Assembly: GCF_029227915.1 (NCBI RefSeq) | Contig: NC_079878.1 | Coordinates: 32,265,501-32,329,500 of the forward strand | Reading direction: 5' to 3' | Length of the DNA: 64,000 nucleotides | DNA from: Hydractinia symbiolongicarpus | Lineage: Eukaryota; Cnidaria; Hydrozoa; Anthoathecata; Hydractiniidae | Shown: positions 23,341 through 36,600 of the stretch, piece after piece | How the letters are laid out: each line of letters begins with the position of its first letter | Position numbering within the stretch: position 1 is the first letter of the stretch | Notes under the pieces: generated by a model | The model's database searches: none | What the model saw: the letters and a program-made list of their open reading frames with translations, nothing else | Told to the model about the DNA's origin: nothing | Translations under genes and position numbers: made by a program

Positions 23341-26300
23341 TATCTTTTCACCACTAAAACGCATGAGACTTGTAGTTTTCAAAAATGTTTTCATTTTTGA
23401 TGAGACGCTGAATAAAAGAAGTTTAATCGCCGGCAAACGAAAACCCGTCATTTCCCGTAAACCCCGGACTCGGTCCGTATAATCAAAAGTATACAAAGAA
23501 AGTACCCAGGAAGTAAACTCATTTCCCGAACGATTTTTTAAATTATTCTTTCACCACTAAAACGCATGAGACTTGTAGTTTTCAAAAATGTTTTCATTTT
23601 TGATGAGACGCTGAATGAAAGAAGTTTAATCGCCGGCAAACGAAAACCTGCGATTTCCCGTAAATCCCGGACTCGGCTCGTATAGTCAAAAGTATACAAA
23701 GAAAGTATCCAGGGTGTAAACTCATTTCCCGAACGATTTTTTAAATTATTATTTCACCACTAAAGCCCATGAGACTTGCAGTTTTCAAAAATGTTTTCAT
23801 TTTTGATGAGACGCTGAATAAAAGAAGTTTAATCGCCGGCAAACGAAAACCCGCGACTTCCCGTAAATCCCGGACTCGGCCCGTATAGTCAAAAGTATAC
23901 AAAGAAAGTACCCAGGGAGTAAACTCATTTCCCGAACGATTTTTTAAATTATATTTTCACCACTAAAACGCATGAGACTTGTAGTTTTCAAAAATGTTGT
24001 CATTTTTGATGAGACGCTGAATGAAAGAAGTTTAATCGCCGGCAAACAAAAACCTGCGATTTCCCGTAAATCCCGGACTCGGCCCGTATAGTCAAAAGTA
24101 TAATAAGATAGTACCCAGGGTGTATACTCATTTCCCGAACGATTTTTTAAATTATTATTTCACCACTAAAGCCCATGAGACTTGTAGTTTTTAAAAATGT
24201 TTTCATTTTTGATGACACGCTGAATAAAAGAAGTTTAATCGCCGGCAAACGAAAACCCGCCATTTCCCGTAAACCCTGGACTTGGCCCGTATAATCAAAA
24301 GTATGCAAAGAAAGTACCCAGGGAGTAAACTCATTTCCTGAACAATTTTTTAAATTATTTTTTCACCACTAAAACGCATGAGACTAGTAGTTTTCAAAAA
24401 TGTTTTCATTTTTGATGAGACGCTGAATAAAAGACGTTTAATCGCCGGCAAACGAAAACCCGCCATTTCCCGTAAACCCCGGACTCGGCCGGCATAGTCA
24501 AAAGTATACAAAGAAAGTACCCATGGAGTAAACTCATTTCCCGAACGGTTTTTTAAATTATTTTTTCAGCACTAAAACGCATGAGACTTGTAGTTTTCAA
24601 AAATGTTTTCATTTTTGATGAGACGCTGAATTAAAGAAGTTTAATCGCCGGCAAACGAAAACCCGCGACTTCCCGTAAATCCCGGACTCGGCCCGTATAG
24701 TCAAAAGTATACAAAGAAAGTACCCAGGGAGTAAACTCATTTCCCGAACGATTTTTTAAATTATATTTTCACCACTAAAGCCCATGAGATTTGTAGTTTT
24801 TAAAAATGTTTTCATTTTTTATGAGACGCTGAATAAAAGAAGTTTAATCGCCGGCAAACGAAAACCCGTCATTTCCCGTAAACCCTGGACTCGGCCCGTA
24901 TAATCAAAAGTATACAAAGAAAGTACCCAGGGAGTAAACTCATTTCCCGAACGATTTTTTAAATTATTTTTCACCACTAAAACGCATGAGACTAGTAGTT
25001 TTTAAAAATGTTTTCATTTTTGATGAGACGCTGAATGAAAGAAGTTTAATCGCCGGCAAACGAAAACCCGCGACTTCCCGTAAATCCCGGACTCGGCCCG
25101 TATAGTCAAAAGTATACAAAGAAAGTACCCAGGGAGTAAACTCATTTCCCGAACGATTTTTTAAATTATATTTTCACCACTAAAACGCATGAGACTTGTA
25201 GTTTTCAAAAATGTTTTCATTTTTGATGAGACGCTGAATGAAAGAAGTTTAATCGCCGGCAAACGAAAACCTGCGATTTCCCGTAAATCCCGGACTCGGC
25301 CCGTATAGTCAAAAGTATAATAAGAAAGTACCCAGGGTGTAAACTCATTTCCCGAACGATTTTTTAAATTATTATTTCACCACTAAAGCCCATGAGACTT
25401 GTAGTTTTTAAAAATGTTTTCTTTTTTGATGAGACGCTGAATAAAAGAAGTTTAATCGCAGTCAAACGAAAACCCGCCATTTCCCATAAACCCTGTACTC
25501 GGCCCGTATAATCAAAAGTATACAAAGAAAGTACCCAGGGAGTAAACTTATTTCCCGAACGATTTTTTAAATTATTTTTTCACCACTAAAACGCATGAGA
25601 CTTGTAGTTTTCAAAAATGTTTTCATTTTTAATGAGACGCTGAATAAAAGACGTTTAATCGCCGGCAAACGAAAACCCGCCATTTCCCGTAAACCCCGGA
25701 CTCGGTCCGCCAAGTCAAAAGTATACAAAGAAAGTACCCAGGGAGTAAACTCATTTCCCGAACGATTTTTTAAATTATTTTTTCAACACTACAACGCATG
25801 AGACTTGTAGTTTTTAAAAATGTTTTCATTTTTGATGAAACGCTGAATAAAAGAAGTTTAATCGCCGGCAAACGAAAACCCGCGATTTCCCGTAAATCCC
25901 GGACTCGGCCGGTATAGTCAAAAGTATACAAAGAAAGTACCCAGGGAGTAAACTCATTTCCCGAACGATTTTTTAAATTATTTTTTCACCACTAAAACGC
26001 ATGAGACTTGTAGTTTTCAGAAATGTTTTCATTTTTGATGAGACGCTTAATCAAAGTGGTTTAATCGCCGGCAAACGAAAACCCGCGATTTCCCGTAAAT
26101 CTCGGGCTTGGCCGGTATAGTCGAATGTATACAAAGAAAGTACCCTGTGAGTAAACTCATTCCCAAAACGATTTTTTAAATTATCTTTTCACCACTAAAA
26201 CGCATGAGACTTGTAGTTTTTAAAAATGTTTTCATTTTTGATGAGACGCTGAATAAAAGAAGTTTAATCGCCGGCAAACGAAAACCCGCCATTTCCCGTA

Positions 26301-28650
26301 AACCCCGGACTCGGTCCGTATAATCAAAAGTATACAAAGAAAGTACCCAGGGAGTAAACTCATTTCCCGAACGATTTTTTAAATTATTTTTTCACCACTA
26401 AAACGCATGAGACTTGTAGTTTTCAAAAATTTTTTCATTTTTGATGAGACGCTGAATAAAAGACGTTTAATCGCCGGCAAACGAAAACCCGCCATTTCCC
26501 GTAAACCCCGGACTCGGCCCGCCAAGTCAAAAGTATACAAAGAAAAAGGACCCAGTAAGTAAACTCATTTCCCAAACGATTTTTTGAATTATTATTTCAC
26601 CACTAAAGCCCATGAGACTTGTAGTTTTTAAAAATGTTTTCATTTTTGATGAGACGCTGAATAAAAGAAGTTTAATCGCCGGCAAACGAAAACCCGCGAT
26701 TTCCCGTAAATCCCGGACTCGGCCCGTATAGTCAAAAGTATACAAAGAAAGTACCCAGGGAGTAAACTCATTTCCCGAACGATTTTTTAAATTATTTTTT
26801 CACCACTAAAACGCATGAGACTTGTAGTTTTCAGAAATGTTTTCATTTTTGATAAGACGCTTAATGAAAGTGGTTTAATCGCCGGCAAACGAAAACCCGC
26901 GATTTCCCGTAAATCTAGGGCTTGGCCGGTATAGTCGAATGTATACAAAGAAAGTACCCTGTGAGTAAACTCATTTCCAAAACGATTTTTTAAATTATCT
27001 TTTCACCACTAAAACGCATGAGACTTGTAGTTTTCAAAAATGTTCTCATTTTTGATGAGACGCTGAATAAAAGAAGTTTAATCGCCGGCAAACGAAAACC
27101 CGTCATTTCCCGTAAACCCCGGACTCGGTCCGTATAATCAAAAGTATACAAAGAAAGTACCCAGGAAGTAAACTCATTTCCCGAACGATTTTTTAAATTA
27201 TTCTTTCACCACTAAAACGCATGAGACTTGTAGTTTTCAAAAATGTTTTCATTTTTGATGAGACGCTGAATGAAAGAAGTTTAATCGCCGGCAAACGAAA
27301 ACCTGCGATTTCCCGTAAATCCTGGACTCGGCTCGTATAGTCAAAAGTATACAAAGAAAGTATCCAGGGTGTAAACTCATTTCCCGAACGATTTTTTAAA
27401 TTATTATTTCACCACTAAAGCCCATGAGACTTGTAGTTTTCAAAAATGTTTTCATTTTTGATGAGACGCTGAATAAAAGAAGTTTAATCGCCGGCAAACG
27501 AAAACCCGCGACTTCCCGTAAATCCCGGACTCGGCCCGTATAGTCAAAAGTATACAAAGAAAGTACCCAGGGAGTAAACTCATTTCCCGAACGATTTTTT
27601 AAATTATATTTTCACCACTAAAACGCATGAGACTTGTAGTTTTCAAAAATGTTGTCATTTTTGATGAGACGCTGAATGAAAGAAGTTTAATCGCCGGCAA
27701 ACAAAAACCTGCGATTTCCCGTAAATCCCGGACTCGGCCCGTATAGTCAAAAGTATAATAAGATAGTACCCAGGGTGTATACTCATTTCCCGAACGATTT
27801 TTTAAATTATTATTTCACCACTAAAGCCCATGAGACTTGTAGTTTTTAAAAATGTTTTCATTTTTGATGACACGCTGAATAAAAGAAGTTTAATCGCCGG
27901 CAAACGAAAACCCGCCATTTCCCGTAAACCCTGGACTTGGCCCGTGTAATCAAAAGTATGCAAAGAAAGTACCCAGGGAGTAAACTCATTTCCTGAACAA
28001 TTTTTTAAATTATTTTTTCACCACTAAAACGCATGAGACTAGTAGTTTTCAAAAATGTTTTCATTTTTGATGAGACGCTGAATAAAAGACGTTTAATCGC
28101 CGGCAAACGAAAACCCGCCATTTCCCGTAAACCCCGGACTCGGCCGGCATAGTCAAAAGTATACAAAGAAAGTACCCATGGAGTAAACTCATTTCCCGAA
28201 CGATTTTTTAAATTATTTTTTCAGCACTAAAACGCATGAGACTTGTAGTTTTCAAAAATGTTTTCATTTTTGATGAGACGCTGAATTAAAGAAGTTTAAT
28301 CGCCGGCAAACGAAAACCCGCGACTTCCCGTAAATCCCGGACTCGGCCCGTATAGTCAAAAGTATACAAAGAAAGTACCCAGGGAGTAAACTCATTTCCC
28401 GAACGATTTTTTAAATTATATTTTCACCACTGAAGCCCATGAGATTTGTAGTTTTTAAAAATGTTTTCATTTTTGATGAGACGCTGAATAAAAGAAGTTT
28501 AATCGCCGGCAAACGAAAACCCGCCATTTCCCGTAAACCCTGGACTCGGCCCGTATAATCAAAAGTATACAAAGAAAGTACCCAGGGAGTAAACTCATTT
28601 CCCGAACGATTTATTAAATTATTTTTCACCACTAAAACGCATGAGACTAG
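22900..28650. repeat. Long-range repeat: 18-monomer unit (offset 3,655 bp)
   Basis: Positions about 22.9-25.0 kb recur at about 26.55-28.65 kb. Private variants align at exactly 3,655 bp: TTCTTTCACC at 23546 and 27201, and GTATGCAAAG at 24301 and 27956. Likeness ends near 24990/28645. Confidence 0.75.
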
Positions 28651-31600
28651 TAGTTTTCAAAAATGTTTTCATTTTTGATGAGACGCTGAATAAAAGACGT
28701 TTAATCGCCGGCAAACGAAAACCCGCCATTTCCCGTAAACCACGGACTCGGCCCGCATAGTCAAAAGTATACAAAGAAAGTACCCAGGGAGTAAACTCAT
28801 TTCCCGAACGATTTTTTAAATTATTTTTTCAGCACTAAAACGCATGAGACTTGTAGTTTTTAAAAATGTTTTCATTTTTGATGAGACGCTGAATGAAAGA
28901 AGTTTAATCGCCGGCAAACGAAAACCCGCGACTTCCCGTAAATCCCGGACGCGGCCCGTATAGTCAAAAGTATACAAAGAAAGTACCCAGGGAGTAAACT
29001 CATTCTCCGAACGATTTTTTAAATTATATTTTCACCACTAAAACGCATGAGACTTGTAGTTTCCAAAAATGTTTTCATTTTTGATGAGACGCTGAATGAA
29101 AGAAGTTTAATCGCCGGCAAACGAAAATCTGCGATTTCCCGTAAATCCCGGACTCGGCCCGTATAGTCAAAAGTATAATAAGAAAGTACCCAGGGTGTAA
29201 ACTCATTTCCCGAACGATTTTTTAAATTATTATTTCACCACTAAAGCCCATGAGACTTGTAGTTTTTAAAAATGTTTTCATTTTTGATGAGACGCTGAAT
29301 AAAAGAAGTTTAATCGCCGGCAAACGAAAACCCGCCATTTCCCGTAAACCCTGGACTCGGCCCGTATAATCAAAAGTATACAAAGAAAGTACCCAGGGAG
29401 TAAACTTATTTCCCGAACGATTTTTTAAATTATTTTTTCACAACTATAACGCATGAGACTTGTAGTTTTCAAAGTGTTTTCATTTTTGATGAGACGCTGA
29501 ATAAAAGACGTTTAATCGCCGGCAAACGAAAACCCGCCATTTCCCGTAAACCCTGGACTCGGCCCGTATAATCAAAAGTATACAAAGAAAGTACCCAGGG
29601 AGTAAACTCATTTCCCGAACGATTTTTTAAATTATTTTTCACCACTAAAACGCATGAGACTAGTAGTTTTCAAAAATGTTTTCATTTTTGATGAGACGCT
29701 GAATAAAAGACGTTTAATCGCCGGCAAACGAAAACCCGCCATTTCCCGTAAACCCCGGACTCGGCCCGCATAGTCAAAAGTATACAAAGAAAGTACCCAG
29801 GGAGTAAACTCATTCTCCGAACGATTTTTTAAATTATATTTTCACCACTAAAACGCATGAGACTTGTAGTTTTCAAAAATGTTTTCATTTTTGATGAGAC
29901 GCTGAATGAAAGAAGTTTAATCGCCGGCAAACGAAAATCTGCGATTTCCCGTAAATCCCGGACTCGGCCCGTATAGTCAAAAAGTATAATAAGAAAGTAC
30001 CCAGGGTGTAAACTCATTTCCCGAACGATTTTTTAAATTATTATTTCACCACTAAAGCCCATGAGACTTGTAGTTTTTAAAAATGTTTTCATTTTTGATG
30101 AGACGCTGAATAAAAGAAGTTTAATCGCCGGCAAACGAAAACCCGCCATTTCCCGTAAACCCCGGACTCGGCCCGCATAGTCAAAAGTATACAAAGAAAG
30201 TACCCAGGGAGTAAACTCATTTCCCGAACGATTTTTTAAATTATTTTTTCAGCACTAAAACGCATGAGACTTGTAGTTTTTAAAAATGTTTTCATTTTTG
30301 ATGAGACGCTGAATGAAAGAAGTTTAATCGCCGGCAAACGAAAACCCGCGACTTCCCGTAAATCCCGGACTCGGCCCGTATAGTCAAAAGTATACAAAGA
30401 AAGTACCCAGGGAGTAAACTCATTCTCCGAACGATTTTTTAAATTATATTTTCACCACTAAAACGCATGAGACTTGTAGTTTTCAAAAATGTTTTCATTT
30501 TTGATGAGACGCTGAATGAAAGAAGTTTAATCGCCGGCAAACGAAAATCTGCGATTTCCCGTAAATCCCGGACTCGGCCCGTATAGTCAAAAGTATAATA
30601 AGAAAGTACCCAGGGTGTAAACTCATTTCCCGAACGATTTTTTAAATTATTATTTCACCACTAAAGCCCATGAGACTTGTAGTTTTTAAAAATGTTTTCA
30701 TTTTTGATGAGACGCTGAATAAAAGAAGTTTAATCGCCGGCAAACGAAAACCCGCCATTTCCCGTAAACCCTGGACTTGGCCCGTATAATCAAAAGTATA
30801 CAAAGAAAGTACCCAGGGAGTAAACTCATTTCCTGAACAATTTTTTAAATTATTTTTTCACCACTAAAACGCATGAGACTAGTAGTTTTCAAAAATTTTT
30901 CCATTTTTGATGAGACGCTGAATAAAAGAAGTTTAATCGCCGGCAAACGAAAACCCGCCATTTCCCGTAAACCCTGGACTCGGCCCGTATAATCAAAAGT
31001 ATACAAAGAAAGTACCCAGGGAGTAAACTCATTTCCCGAACGATTTTTTAAATTATTTTTCACCACTAAAACGCATGAGACTAGTAGTTTTCAAAAATGT
31101 TTTCATTTTTGATGAGACGCTGAATAAAAGACGTTTAATCGCCGGCAAACGAAAACCCGCCATTTCCCGTAAACCACGGACTCGGCCCGCATAGTCAAAA
31201 GTATACAAAGAAAGTACCCAGGGAGTAAACTCATTTCCCGAACGATTTTTTAAATTATTTTTTCAGCACTAAAACGCATGAGACTTGTAGTTTTTAAAAA
31301 TGTTTTCATTTTTGATGAGACGCTGAATGAAAGAAGTTTAATCGCCGGCAAACGAAAACCCGCGACTTCCTGTAAATCCCGGACTCGGCCCGTATAGTCA
31401 AAAGTATACAAAGAAAGTACCCAGGGAGTAAACTCATTCTCCGAACGATTTTTTAAATTATATTTTCACCACTAAAACGCATGAGACTTGTAGTTTTCAA
31501 AAATGTTTTCATTTTTGATGAGACGCTGAATGAAAGAAGTTTAATCGCCGGCAAACGAAAATCTGCGATTTCCCGTAAATCCCGGACTCGGCCCGTATAG

Positions 31601-32689
31601 TCAAAAGTATAATAAGAAAGTACCCAGGGTGTAAACTCATTTCCCGAACGATTTTTTAAATTATCATTTCACCACTAAAGCCCATGAGACTTGTAGTTTT
31701 TAAAAATGTTTTCATTTTTGATGAGACGCTGAATAAAAGAAGTTTAATCGCCGGCAAACGAAAATCTGCGATTTCCCGTAAATCCCGGACTCGGCCCGTA
31801 TAGTCAAAAGTATAATAAGAAAGTACCCAGGGTGTAAACTCATTTCCCGAACGATTTTTTAAATTATTATTTCACCACTAAAGCCCATGAGACTTGTAGT
31901 TTTTATAAATGTTTTCATTTTTGATGAGACGCTGAATAAAAGAAGTTTAATCGCCGGCAAACGAAAACCCGCCATTTCCCGTAAACCCTGGACTTGGCCC
32001 GTATAATCAAAAGTATACAAAGAAAGTACCCAGGGAGTAAACTCATTTCCTGAACAATTTTTTAAATTATTTTTTCACCACTAAAACGCATGAGACTAGT
32101 AGTTTTCAAAAATGTTTTCATTTTTGATGAGACGCTGAATAAAAAACGTTTAATCGCCGGCAAACGAAAACCCGCCATTTCCCGTAAACCCCGGACTCGG
32201 CCGGCATAGTCAAAAGTATACAAAGAAAGTACCCATGGAGTAAACTCATTTCCCGAACGATTTTTTAAATTATTTTTTCAGCACTAAAACGCATGAGACT
32301 TGTAGTTTTCAAAAATGTTTTCATTTTTGATGAGACGCTGAATTAAAGAAGTTTAATCGCCGGCAAACGAAAACCCGCGACTTCCCGTAAATCCCGGACT
32401 CGGCCCGTATAGTCAAAAGTATACAAAGAAAGTACCCAGGGAGTAAACTCATTTCCCGAACGATTTTTTAAATTATATTTTCACCACTAAAGCCCATGAG
32501 ATTTGTAGTTTTTAAAAATGTTTTCATTTTTGATGAGACGCTGAATAAAAGAAGTTTAATCGCCGGCAAACGAAAACCCGCCATTTCCCGTAAACCCTGG
32601 ACTCGGCCCGTATAATCAAAAGTATACAAAGAAAGTACCCAGGGAGTAAACTCATTTCCCGAACGATTTTTTAAATTATTTTTCACCAC
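28411..32689. repeat. Long-range repeat: 12- and 20-monomer offsets (2,434 and 4,057 bp)
   Basis: The monomer starting at 28411 has close relatives at 30845 (offset 2,434) and 32468 (offset 4,057), and its neighbours follow in the same order over parts of the block. The block runs nearly to the transposon copy 2 junction. Confidence 0.65.
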
Positions 32690-32908
32690 TAAAACGCATG
32701 AGACTAGTAGTTTTCAAAAATGTTTTCATTTTTGATGAGACGCTGAATAAAAGACGTTTAATCGCCGGCAAACGAAAACCCGCCATTTTCCGTAAACCCC
32801 GGACTCGGCCCGCATAGTCAAAAGTACACAAAGAAAGTACCCAGGGAGTAAACTCATTTCCCGAACGATTTTTTAAATTATTTCTTCAGCACTAAAACGC
32901 ATGAGACT

Positions 32909-32912
32909 TGTA
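32909..32912. repeat. Target-site duplication TGTA, left side of copy 2
   Basis: TGTA precedes the left end of copy 2 in the same monomer phase as for copy 1, as expected if the junction was duplicated. Confidence 0.85.
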
Positions 32913-32927
32913 CACGGTAGTTCACGG

Positions 32928-32952
32928 GCGGACATTCAGTCTGCGCATGCGC
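32928..32952. repeat. Left subterminal inverted repeat block, copy 2
   Basis: Identical to 65-89, 15 bp from the left end of copy 2. Its inverted partner is 38536-38560. Confidence 0.85.
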
Positions 32953-33669
32953 TAATTTTGTTTACATTTTTAAAAAAAATCAAAATGGCGGCCAGTCGCG
33001 TGTTTGTTATGTTTTTTTACGCCTTATTGAATTTGATCAATAAGCAAATTAAATTCACGTGAAGAATTGCTGACTCAGGTTTTTGAGCACGCCGTGGAAC
33101 ATTCTTTTGAAGAAACGTGAGCGAGAAGGTCGAATGTCTTGAGAAAGATAGATTCTCAGGTCGAAAAATGTGCAATCAAATTTCGCGAAAATTTCAATTC
33201 CTGGATTAAATAGCTTCAAATCAAACCTCGGCCGGTTATGTCGGCATTCAACTGGGTTTTGCTGGGCAGTTAAAAGGCTAAGGGAACCAATGTAAGTTAC
33301 CTTGATTGATGGCCACTTTTTTTGTTAAGTCTATGAATAGTCAAAGTTGAGCATTTATAAAGACATCATTTTGTACCTGTGTTAAGGTATTTACACTGCA
33401 CTATACTGGGTTCTTACTGGTGGAATATGTTTTTATCTAAATAACAACTATAGCTAAAGTTTGAAAAGCTGGATAAAGGCTTTAGGATGTTCTTATATAG
33501 CTATCTGCACTGCACTGTTACTACATCTCGTCAAATTTGTAGCCGAGTAGCTATCCTATTACATTTTTACATCTGCACTCTGGCAATTTTTACTCTATAA
33601 AAACTTTAATAATTATAAACTAGTAGCTAGGTATCTGCTATCTAATACGTCTGATATCCAACAAATAAT

Positions 33670-36600
33670 TTATTCCTGGACAATTTTCCTTCTTTTAATC
33701 ACCGGCCTTATTCCCTGTACTTCAGGATGGATGCGCAAGTGATGTTCCTTCATCATTGAAAGTAACCTTTTGCTGTCTGGCTTCATCATGCAATAGGTAC
33801 GTCGAAGATTGTTGAACTCAGCATGAATACTTTCACCACCCTGCTCGCTATATAGGCCAAGCCCAACACCCCACTTCTCAATAAACCCAACAACATGTTT
33901 TTCCAGCAAGTGAAGTTTTGGAGTCACAGGTGCTTTTGGAAATTTTGTCCGGAAGTACAACATCAAATCCTTGATAGCTTTATCTAATTAGTATGAAACA
34001 CAAAAATATTCAATTAAATTTCAGAAAAATGGGAAATTTTTAGCAGACAGCATACTTCAAAAAACAGGATTTATCAATGCTAATTAATTAATTTAGTTAT
34101 GAATTACCTAAGGACGATAACTTTTCTTTGTTGAATTCTTGACAGGAATTCATTGCGTTGTGGCACATACTATATTTATAGAATAACAACTTGTATTTGG
34201 CTGATAATTCCACAGCTCCTTTGTAAATGTTTGTGCCTGCAAGGCCAGGTACATTGTATACCATGAGGGGTATTGCATTACATAATTCTATTATGTTACC
34301 AACCTAATAAAAATAATATATTTTTTTTGGCAAAATATTTTTGAAAAGTTGCTTTTTGTGCGGAAATATTGTAAGTTACCTTGAGCATTTTGTGTACATG
34401 GTTACCAATAAACGACTGACCATGGTATGCTTGCCTCTCCACATTTAACCTTTTCAAGGTTTCGTCAAGCTTTTTTACCAGCATTCCATCCCCCTTTTCA
34501 AGTTTAAAGGAGCCATTTTCCAGAGCATCAATCTCCTTTAACTATCAAGAAAAGAAACTGTTGTTGATTATATAACATATAAAAAATTTAAAGGAAATAA
34601 CAATGTTTTAATGTACTATGTAAAATCCAAATTGTGCTATCCCTACAAACTTTAGTGTTGCTCACCCTTTCTGCAATTCTGTTATTAAGATACTTTAACC
34701 TTGGTTCATATATCATTCTGATCTCAGTCTCGTTGTCTGGGTCTTTGATAATTGCAGTTTCAATTGCATCATGTACCAGGCCAATTTTCTCCTCACAATC
34801 CTCACAAACATATTATAAATTTTCTATCTTTTGTCTAGTCTCAACCAGTCTGTCTATATCACCTGTATCTTTTATTTGTTTAGACGCAGCTATTCTAATG
34901 TCCAACAAATGACATTCATCTTCCAACATTCTGAAAAATTTTAGGTATGTCCCCAGGGAAATATGAAGCACTGGAATGGCAACCTAAGGTATACATGCAA
35001 TTTCTTGTTTGTATGGTTTGGTATCTACAAACATAATCTGTTTCAAGTACTTATCAGTAAATACTTACTTGGTCAATAGGAATGTTGAACATAACATCAT
35101 CTATCGCATTGTTAAAGTTTTTCGCATTTTTTATGTTTCCCCCACTGTCTCTAAACCTTTTAAGGTCATATGCCAAGGATTCCAGTGTCCTTTGTTCAAA
35201 TTGCCCTAAAACATAAAGTCATTCTCAGTTTTATGAATTACTAATAATCCATCAGGTTAGAAAATATTATGCATTCTTCACAGCTATACTAATGACACTA
35301 CATAGTCATCATTTTTACCTTGATCCTTAACAGGCTTTTGTATATCTTCCTTTGTAATTGTACAAAATAAACAGCAATGTCGTCCTGTTGATTAAAATTA
35401 TATTATTATTTTAAAAATATCAAGTGGCCTGTGGATAAATACATGGGTTCGTATTTTGCCAGGTTTTACAGTTTTTAAAAAAAACAATGTATGGGAAAAT
35501 TTTTTTAATTTTTGCAAGACCTTGTCAATATGAAATTTAGGACATTTTCACTTACATTGCTTTCTCCTATAAATGTACCTGATGCTCCTGTAATTCCATA
35601 TGCTGTACAGAGAAAAGCGTAATCTCCAAAAAAAAATACACGTATATTTCTTCCCCTAAAAGGAAATTAATCTTGTGAAAACAAAACATACACTTACCTA
35701 CACCTTCTATAATAATGTATAAATTGTAGATGAGGCTAATTTCAGCCTCAAATGTTCTTATTCAGTGTTCTATGTTTAGGATTGGAACAAATTATATGAA
35801 AAAGTAATCTCATTGAAAAAAAGCATATATACACATGATCTTAGCATTGGACCAAATCTCAACCTAACTATTTGATTTGTTAACCTCTATTTATTTTTAA
35901 CTACATTTTTTGCCTATTTGTCACTGCCATTTTTACTATAAAATACATAAAATAAATGTATATGACATACTGCCATGTTGCTTTCTGAAGAATATCAACT
36001 TGTGCCTTTAATTTTAATAATGCAACTTTCAGGTTTGTTGAAGAATCTTTAGCCTCAAAAGCACTGAAAACAACAGTATTGTCTTTACTGTTTGGTTTTG
36101 TGACATTACATGGTTGATAAGACATTTTAAAAGAGCCACCACCATGGTCACCTCCTATCTTTAGATGGATTTCATCTTTAAAAGCTTGTCTCTCTAGCAG
36201 CATGGAATTTCTAAATTGTAACAATTAAAAACTTCGTATTATACAACCAGGTAATTGTTGTTGCTGTTGTTGTTTATGTGCACAGTCAGAATGCATTTAA
36301 TGTTTTTTCTAAGAAAAACTCACTCAGCCAGTTTGTCCATATGTTCATAAAAGTGTGTTGGCAAATCATCAACATAACACCAAGGAGCCGGTTGGATTAC
36401 ATATACCCCTTTCTGGTCCTTAGACTCGAAGCGGAATGGGGCAACTTCAACTTTTAAGTTTTCACCGTACCAATTTTTTGCAACTTGCCTTTGCCTGGCT
36501 TGTGAAGCTGGTTGTATGTTGAAAGTCTTCAACCACCTGAAATAATAATTTATTTTCTCAACTATTTTTGAAAAAATTTTAGGAACAGATGAAGCATGGA

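Larger units (their letters stand above)
5728..32908. repeat. Satellite array 1, about 134 head-to-tail monomers of ~203 bp
   Basis: The landmark CGCCGGCAAACG recurs about every 203 bp (for example 5781 and 5984) to the end of the array, always in one orientation. Each monomer has a GC-rich, CpG-rich part (CGCCGGC, CCCGCGATTTCCCG, GGACTCGGCCCG) and an AT-rich part (CGATTTTTTAAATTATTTTT). Recurrent variants include AAAGCCCATGAGAC, AGTATAATAAG, CAAAGTGTTTTC (a short deletion), CTTGGCCGGTATAGTCGAA, TTCAGCACTAAAACG and GACTAGTAG. These are arranged in higher-order repeats, listed separately. The monomer is not one I recognise. Length, orientation and homogenisation are those of a classic satellite. 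A centromeric or heterochromatic place is possible but not shown. Confidence 0.97.
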
